Source: Bacteriovoracaceae bacterium
GTDB lineage: Bacteria; Bdellovibrionota; Bacteriovoracia; Bacteriovoracales; Bacteriovoracaceae
Assembly: GCA_016784965.1 (NCBI GenBank)
Contig: JADHTQ010000012.1
Span: 1-64,000 of the forward strand
DNA length: 64,000 nt
Reading direction: 5' to 3'
Both the position numbers and the translations under genes were made by a program. This document shows, one piece after another, positions 59,392 to 64,000 of the stretch (position 1 is the stretch's first letter; each line of letters starts with the position of its first letter). The notes under the pieces were generated by a model, which had not been told where the DNA came from, ran no database searches, and worked only from the letters and a program-made list of their open reading frames with translations.

Positions 59392-60678
59392 TTGAAACTA
59401 TTAATTTCAAAAATGATTTTGTTTTTGTTTGTGGCCAATACGATGAGTGTATTTGCTACTACAAACCTACATGAGATTAAATCAATACATCTTGGATCAG
59501 TAGATGTATATAAAGCTCACTACCAAGATGTGATGAGTGAAAAGTTGGGATCTGCCCCACGCTTTGCTGTGGCCCATGAGGTAAACATTGATCCGATGAG
59601 TTCTACAAACTTACAAGAAACAAAAGATGGGTGGATCTGGAGATATAGAGTTATTGCTGACAATGCGGTTTCTTTAAATTTTGCTTTTTTTGATTTTAAT
59701 ATGTCAAAAAACTCTAAGCTTAGTATTTACTCCAGTGATTACAAGCATGCGATTAGGCCCTTTACTCACAAAGATAACAATTCTTCTAAACAACTTTGGA
59801 CACCAATTATTCTCTCAAATGATGTAGTAATTGAACTGTACATACCCACAGATGAAATTGATTTTGTTAGTTTGAAATTTGCAAGGATCAATCAAGGTTA
59901 TAGAACATTTTCACAATCAACTGATAAGTCCGGTAGTTGTAATGTTGATGTAGTTTGTACAGAAGGTGATGAGTGGCGAGATGAGATTAATTCTGTCGCT
60001 GTAATTTCTACTGGTGGTACAACTTTTTGTACTGGCTTTATGGTCAACAACACAAGTCAAGATAAAACACCTTATTTTATGACGGCAAATCACTGTAGAA
60101 TTAACAAATGGAATGAATCTTCTCTAGTTACTTATTGGAACTATCAAGCTTCAGTATGTGGTGGAACAAAAGATGGCAACTTGGAGCAGTTTAATACTGG
60201 ATCTACCTGGTTGGCCTCCAGTAGAAAGTCAGACTTTACTTTAGTACGTCTGACGAATCCACCAGAGGATGAGTGGAACGTAAATTTTGCTGGATGGGAC
60301 CGATCAGGTGAAGATGCAATCTCCGCTGTGGCCATTCATCATCCCAGTACTGATGAGAAATCGATTAGCTTTGAAAATGAACCTACAACAATCACTGCTT
60401 ACTTAAAAGAAGAGGTGCCTGGTGATTCTACTCATATAAGAGTTGAAGACTGGGATGTAGGAACTACTGAACCTGGTTCTTCAGGATCTCCACTTTTTAA
60501 CCAGGATCATAGAGTTATTGGACAACTGCATGGAGGATATGCATCTTGTAGAAGCCAAACATCTGATTGGTATGGTAGTATCCATTCTTCCTGGGAAGGT
60601 GATGGGCAACCAGCTTCGGGTTTAAAGAGCTGGCTTGACTCTGCAGAAACTGGGGAGTTGTTTGTAGACACAATTTAA
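59392..60678 (+). CDS. Secreted trypsin-like serine protease, lysyl-endopeptidase type
   Basis: TTG at 59392 follows GGAGG by five bases and begins a signal peptide ending near 'SVFATT'. The ATG at 59380 would place the Shine-Dalgarno inside the gene. The catalytic triad is visible: His234 ('MTANHC'), Asp281 ('SDFTLVRL') and Ser364 ('GSSGSPLF'), with 'CTGFMVNN' before the His. The layout resembles Lysobacter/Achromobacter lysyl endopeptidase, with an N-terminal pro-region of about 160 residues. It is exported, as expected for a predator or scavenger. Confidence 0.9.
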   Translation: MKLLISKMILFLFVANTMSVFATTNLHEIKSIHLGSVDVYKAHYQDVMSEKLGSAPRFAVAHEVNIDPMSSTNLQETKDGWIWRYRVIADNAVSLNFAFFDFNMSKNSKLSIYSSDYKHAIRPFTHKDNNSSKQLWTPIILSNDVVIELYIPTDEIDFVSLKFARINQGYRTFSQSTDKSGSCNVDVVCTEGDEWRDEINSVAVISTGGTTFCTGFMVNNTSQDKTPYFMTANHCRINKWNESSLVTYWNYQASVCGGTKDGNLEQFNTGSTWLASSRKSDFTLVRLTNPPEDEWNVNFAGWDRSGEDAISAVAIHHPSTDEKSISFENEPTTITAYLKEEVPGDSTHIRVEDWDVGTTEPGSSGSPLFNQDHRVIGQLHGGYASCRSQTSDWYGSIHSSWEGDGQPASGLKSWLDSAETGELFVDTI

Positions 60679-60697
60679 AGTATGCGTTGTGTTGTTT

Positions 60698-60729
60698 AGG
60701 GCACACTGACACTAGTATCATTGTGCCCT
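60698..60729 (+). terminator. Hairpin after the protease gene
   Basis: AGGGCACA (60698-60705) pairs perfectly with TGTGCCCT (60722-60729) across a 16-base loop. It starts 20 bases after the stop codon. The following bases are not a strong T-run, so this is a possible terminator. The rest of the gap to 60875 shows only a good AAGGAG before the next gene. Confidence 0.5.
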
Positions 60730-60875
60730 TACAATACCCTTTTATAATTAATTTATTTCCAAAAAACTTCGATACTTAACGTGCAGTGTTTATTGGCCAC
60801 ACTTGGCACTACCTTTGCTTCTAACCTGATACTGGATTAATACCATCAACTAACTTTTGGGATAAGGAGAATTTA

Positions 60876-62720
60876 ATGAAGAGCATTACGAAATTGTGCA
60901 GCGTGTTTGCTGTTTTGGTTTTTATTTTTTTGGCCATGAATGTGTCAGGTACCGACACACTAGAAAATGAAGAAAAAGACTTTTTGTATGAGGGACAGAT
61001 AACACAAAACTTTGTGTTAGAAAATGTATTAACACAAACTCGTTATAGGGATGAAGAGATTGATGATACATGCACTCGTGAAGTACCTTATACCGAAGAA
61101 GTGTGTGATTATCAAACTAGTTATAGGAGTGAATGCCGGGATATTCCAGGTCAGCAAGTGTGCGACGATGTCCCTTATCAAGAATGTACAGATGTAACCA
61201 GGTATAGACGAGAATGTAGTGAGGGCCCATCAACCAGGGAGTGTCACCGCGAACCAGATAGAGAAGTTTGTCATAATGAACCAGATCGTAGGGAGTGTAG
61301 TACAGGGCCATCGACCAGGCAGTGTCACCGTGAAGCAGATAGACAAGAGTGTAGCCGAGCTCCAGGAAGGCAAGTTTGTCGCGATAAACCTGCTCGTGAA
61401 GTCTGTGAAACAAAACCAGCGCAAAGAGTATGTGAGCAGATAAACGGCAGAAGAGTCTGTAGAAGGATTCCAGGGGAGAGAGTCTGCAGGACTGTACCAG
61501 GTGAGAGAGTATGTACAACTGAGCCTGGGCAGAGGCAATGTAGGACGATACCAGGTGAGCGAGTTTGCAGAGATGTTCCAGGGCAAAGAGAGTGTAGAAC
61601 TATCCCGGGTGAGCGAGTTTGTACCACAGTTGTTGGACAAAGAGTCTGTAATGATGTTCCTGGAAGAAGAATTTGCCAAAGAGTTCCATATACTGATCAA
61701 GAATGTACTACCCAGACCAGGGAAGAGTGTAGCTGGCTACCAGGAAGAGAAGTTTGTGAAGATGTACCCTACCAGGAGTATGTTTGCAATGATGAAACTC
61801 GCTATAAACCTGAAACCTATGCTTGTACTAGAACCATCCAAGTTCCCTATACTGTAGTTGTTAAAAAGCTTAGAGCTAATGTGCAATTTACTTTTGACAA
61901 TACTTTAGAAGATGTTGTGGTAGATTTTAAAGTCATACTTAATCGTGATGGAAGAGTTGAGGTATCTGCTGTGGACCAATCTGAAACAGCTGTGATTGTA
62001 CTTTTAGAGCAAACAATTGATGTAGTTTCAAGGCAGAATGAGGATCACATTAATGCAAAATTTGCTGTTTCTTTTGTCAACAAGGATAGAGTCTTGTCGC
62101 CACTATCAAAAGAAATTGAAGATGTGGACTTTAGCAGTGAGCAGCTCAAGTTTGCAATTGGCAAAGTTGAAAATCATAATCACCTAAGAGTAAAAGTTTC
62201 GATTAATAAAAGAGGGGAAGAGCTTTTTAGTAAGCTTTTAACTAGTGATGATTTTGTGCAGGAGTCTTCTGGTGATGAGTCGCAAGTTATAGTTTCTTTG
62301 AAAGAGGCAAACTTAGGAGAGTTAAAAGGAGCTTATGATATCACTATTGACCTAAAGGCTCACCTTGAAGGCAAGGTACTAAATGTTGATGCTGGTGAGC
62401 TAAAACTATCAAACAGCTTTAGAAAAAAGTTTCACACAGATAATACTCCAAATGTTGAAAAAGTTTTAATTCTGTCTAATCTTTCAATGGATGCGATTTT
62501 AATTTTTAGAAAGCTTGGCAGAGAGGCCACCAAGGAAATGATAAAAATTAAGGCCTCTGATCTTTTGTATGAAGCAGAAATTACCGGTTTTGTACAAGCT
62601 GTGAAGTTAAATACAGTTAATCATAGTATTATTTTAGAGCTAATAGTTACTCAAGATACAACAGATGCTCAATTAGAAGAAGCAATCAAACATGATTGGT
62701 ACGATATTACTATAATTTAA
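60876..62720 (+). CDS. Secreted protein with cysteine-ladder 9-residue repeats
   Basis: A signal peptide (about 1-25) is followed from about residue 65 to 325 by 28 cysteines spaced almost uniformly. Seventeen consecutive gaps are exactly nine residues. The clearest units read C-x-x-[IV]-P-G-[EQ]-R-V. The region is rich in Arg and Glu and has few hydrophobic residues. The last 280 residues are a different, cysteine-poor beta-rich domain, including a strand set starting 'LRANVQFTFDNTLEDV'. The Cys count is even, allowing full disulfide pairing. AAGGAG precedes the ATG. No homologous family recognised. Confidence 0.75.
   Translation: MKSITKLCSVFAVLVFIFLAMNVSGTDTLENEEKDFLYEGQITQNFVLENVLTQTRYRDEEIDDTCTREVPYTEEVCDYQTSYRSECRDIPGQQVCDDVPYQECTDVTRYRRECSEGPSTRECHREPDREVCHNEPDRRECSTGPSTRQCHREADRQECSRAPGRQVCRDKPAREVCETKPAQRVCEQINGRRVCRRIPGERVCRTVPGERVCTTEPGQRQCRTIPGERVCRDVPGQRECRTIPGERVCTTVVGQRVCNDVPGRRICQRVPYTDQECTTQTREECSWLPGREVCEDVPYQEYVCNDETRYKPETYACTRTIQVPYTVVVKKLRANVQFTFDNTLEDVVVDFKVILNRDGRVEVSAVDQSETAVIVLLEQTIDVVSRQNEDHINAKFAVSFVNKDRVLSPLSKEIEDVDFSSEQLKFAIGKVENHNHLRVKVSINKRGEELFSKLLTSDDFVQESSGDESQVIVSLKEANLGELKGAYDITIDLKAHLEGKVLNVDAGELKLSNSFRKKFHTDNTPNVEKVLILSNLSMDAILIFRKLGREATKEMIKIKASDLLYEAEITGFVQAVKLNTVNHSIILELIVTQDTTDAQLEEAIKHDWYDITII
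61452..61694 (+). repeat. 27-base tandem repeat coding for 9-residue Cys units
   Basis: Nine consecutive in-frame 27-base units encode R-x-C-x-x-x-P-G-x variants. Flanking units on both sides are more diverged, so the array probably grew by duplication in the middle. Confidence 0.85.
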
Positions 62721-62733
62721 TATACTCACTTTT

Positions 62734-62797
62734 ATGGATTGGTGTGGCCTTATTGCTACACCAACTCCATTATGATAAGATAAAGTTAGTATCATAA
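62734..62797. promoter_or_regulatory. Two consecutive hairpins upstream of a PilZ gene
   Basis: First: ATGGA with TCCAT, containing TTGGTGT (62739-62745) with ACACCAA (62758-62764). Second: TTATGATA (62770-62777) with TATCATAA (62790-62797), perfect and AT-rich. The first may terminate the Cys-ladder gene; the second lies 34 bases before the PilZ start and could be an operator or mRNA element. Confidence 0.4.
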
Positions 62798-62831
62798 GAT
62801 GAAACCACCCTTTGCGGGGGAGGGATAGTTT

Positions 62832-63686
62832 GTGCGAAAGAGGCCAAAACTAATTCAATTGATCGCCCTGATATATCTTTTTTTACCACTTGTTAAAATT
62901 TTACTTGATTTTTTTGTTTTCGACTACTTTGAACAATTTGATGATCTTGTACGGCTTGTGAGCCTAGTGAGAGATTCGTGGGGTATGTATGGCCAGGCAA
63001 AAGATAACCATCAATTTCTTATCGCACTTGTAACTAGGATTGGTTTTTTGCCTAGGTTTTTTAGTTACTTTTTAATATATCCCTTGATGGGATTTGCAAT
63101 TTACAGAGTAACAAAGTGGAGCTTCTCTGTGATCTTGTTGGGTAAATTGTTTGTTGTAATTATGAGCTTTGAATATTTAACGAACCTACCATTTGTTCAT
63201 GACTTCCAAACTATGATTACTGCGGACTATTTTTTAAAGTTATACTTTGTTGATGATTTACAAGGCATTTTTACAATTTTGTTCATTTTATTAAATTTAT
63301 TAGTATTGTTGTACTTATTTAGGCCCCATATTAAAGAGCTATATTTTGATCCCAGCAAAAGATGGTGGGCCCAAATGACTCGCTTTAGTACAAATATCCC
63401 CTGCGTGATTGAAAGTGTAATCAAGGGTACTATTTTGAACTTATCTATCGGGGGAGCATATATAAATTTAGAAGATATTGCTTTACCAGAGGTTTTTAGG
63501 CTTGCCTTTGAAGAGCTTGGTTTTAATATTAATACCAAAGTAGAACTTGTTCATCGTCACATACACGACGATGGGACAATTATGATTGGTGTGAAATTTT
63601 TTGAAGTTACAGAGCCTACAAAAAATAAGTTATTAGCACTGATGAATGACTTAAAAAAGTTTAATGAATTATACCATAAAAAGTAA
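62832..63686 (+). CDS. Membrane protein with C-terminal PilZ domain
   Basis: Four hydrophobic segments fill the first 165 residues, followed by a PilZ-like domain. That domain has 'RWWAQMTRF' (arginines not in the exact RxxxR spacing) and 'ILNLSIGGAYINL' with the N-x-S-x-x-G motif, then a closing 'IMIGVKFFEVTEPTKNKL'. c-di-GMP binding is plausible but weaker than in the soluble PilZ protein of this window. GTG start with GGGGGAGGGA upstream. Function unknown, perhaps motility or envelope control. Confidence 0.75.
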   Translation: MRKRPKLIQLIALIYLFLPLVKILLDFFVFDYFEQFDDLVRLVSLVRDSWGMYGQAKDNHQFLIALVTRIGFLPRFFSYFLIYPLMGFAIYRVTKWSFSVILLGKLFVVIMSFEYLTNLPFVHDFQTMITADYFLKLYFVDDLQGIFTILFILLNLLVLLYLFRPHIKELYFDPSKRWWAQMTRFSTNIPCVIESVIKGTILNLSIGGAYINLEDIALPEVFRLAFEELGFNINTKVELVHRHIHDDGTIMIGVKFFEVTEPTKNKLLALMNDLKKFNELYHKK

Positions 63687-63691
63687 TAATC

Positions 63692-64000
63692 CTAAGTATC
63701 TAATGAAATCTGTCTGGTGATGGTTTGATTAATAATCGAGGTAGTGTGCAGTAATAGTTCTTTAAAACAGTTCTCTAGCATTATAAGGTTATTGATGACT
63801 TGTTCTAGGTCTGAAGGAGAAGGCACTTTCACCATCTGCAAAAACTGCGATATGGGAGTATTATCAATGGAAGACAAGATGAATTCGATAAAAGATAATG
63901 TTGCTGGTGTGGAATAAATTTGCAGTACAGCATGATCTTCAGAGTATACTTCTAAGTAATGATTGCCATCTTTGGATTTTGTCAGAGAATGAGTATAGTT
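63692..64000 (-). CDS. 3' end of an unidentified gene (runs off the window)
   Basis: The minus-strand frame is open from the right edge to a TAG at 63692, giving the last 102 residues. The visible part is helical and polar ('LEQVINNLIMLENCF') with no recognised domain. The real start lies beyond the window; an internal TTG at 63877 is not likely to be the start. Confidence 0.6.
   Translation of the reverse strand, partial: NYTHSLTKSKDGNHYLEVYSEDHAVLQIYSTPATLSFIEFILSSIDNTPISQFLQMVKVPSPSDLEQVINNLIMLENCFKELLLHTTSIINQTITRQISLDT

Noticed and set aside
61117-61857. Several overlapping frames on both strands in the Cys-repeat region
   Set aside because: The 27-base repeat keeps other frames open. 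They lack start signals, and their products are repeat shadows.
63692-63877. A separate 61-residue gene at the right end
   Set aside because: The frame is open to the window edge, so this is the 3' part of a longer gene, not a small gene.
1-64000. CRISPR arrays, insertion sequences, integrases, rRNA or tRNA genes
   Set aside because: No regular direct repeats with spacers, no transposase or integrase motifs, and no tRNA-like cloverleaf or rRNA sequence was recognised. The only tandem array is the coding repeat at 61452-61694.

Overview
The window is an AT-rich, gene-dense bacterial chromosome segment. Lipoproteins, outer-membrane beta-barrels, a Kdo-transferase-like protein and RseP/CdsA point to a Gram-negative cell. 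Two PilZ proteins, a Ser/Thr kinase, a GYF_2-like protein, PrkA, a long pyruvate:ferredoxin oxidoreductase and many secreted proteins of no known family suggest a Bdellovibrionota / Bacteriovorax-like lineage. That placement is inference from content; no rRNA or tRNA gene is present to test it.

Layout. 1-1.2 kb: a possible phosphodiester glycosidase-like gene with a disturbed 5' end. 1.2-5.8 kb (minus): one tightly overlapping operon panG-panB-panC-coaC-coaB-coaX-panD, which covers ketoisovalerate plus aspartate to 4'-phosphopantetheine and uses a DUF2520/PanG-type reductase instead of PanE. 5.9-15 kb: a tail-anchored Ser/Thr kinase, a divergent giant coiled-coil protein, a very long PFOR, and a GYF_2-like membrane protein with strongly basic and then acidic tails. 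15.2-20.3 kb: a WaaA-like glycosyltransferase, a Rossmann-type protein, a Flp-like pilin, an ankyrin lipoprotein and a beta-barrel protein. 20.4-32.3 kb: a housekeeping run rpsB-tsf-pyrH-frr-uppS-cdsA-rseP-tsaB-(psd-like)-pssA-(OM protein)-truA-tig-(EI24/CysZ-like), with a structured leader before rpsB. dxr is absent from its usual place, and the Psd-like protein lacks the expected catalytic residues.

32.3-41.3 kb is the most unusual accessory region. It holds two tiny HTH-like proteins, a B12-binding-type radical SAM enzyme divergent from a GNAT-fold protein, a 10-codon micro-ORF with a near-perfect Shine-Dalgarno, a strong hairpin, a YcaO-domain protein, a two-component system and a second B12-type radical SAM enzyme. 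A PilZ protein with a coupled 28-codon ORF follows. The YcaO/radical SAM/acetyltransferase/sensor set looks like an undescribed peptide-modification (RiPP-like) locus.

41.3-50.2 kb is mostly housekeeping: lpdA, a DEDDh exonuclease with a WYL-like tail, kamA, rimM-trmD-(SPOUT methyltransferase)-rplS-rnhB-yraN, a STAS protein and rsmI. 50.3-64 kb: a cyclic-nucleotide phosphodiesterase-like MBL protein, an acidic secreted protein, YihY/BrkB, an RluA-type pseudouridine synthase, PrkA, an FGE-fold membrane protein with a partner lipoprotein, a secreted trypsin-like protease, a secreted protein with 28 cysteines at almost constant 9-residue spacing, a membrane PilZ protein and the 3' end of an unidentified gene. 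No insertion sequence, CRISPR array, rRNA or tRNA gene was seen.
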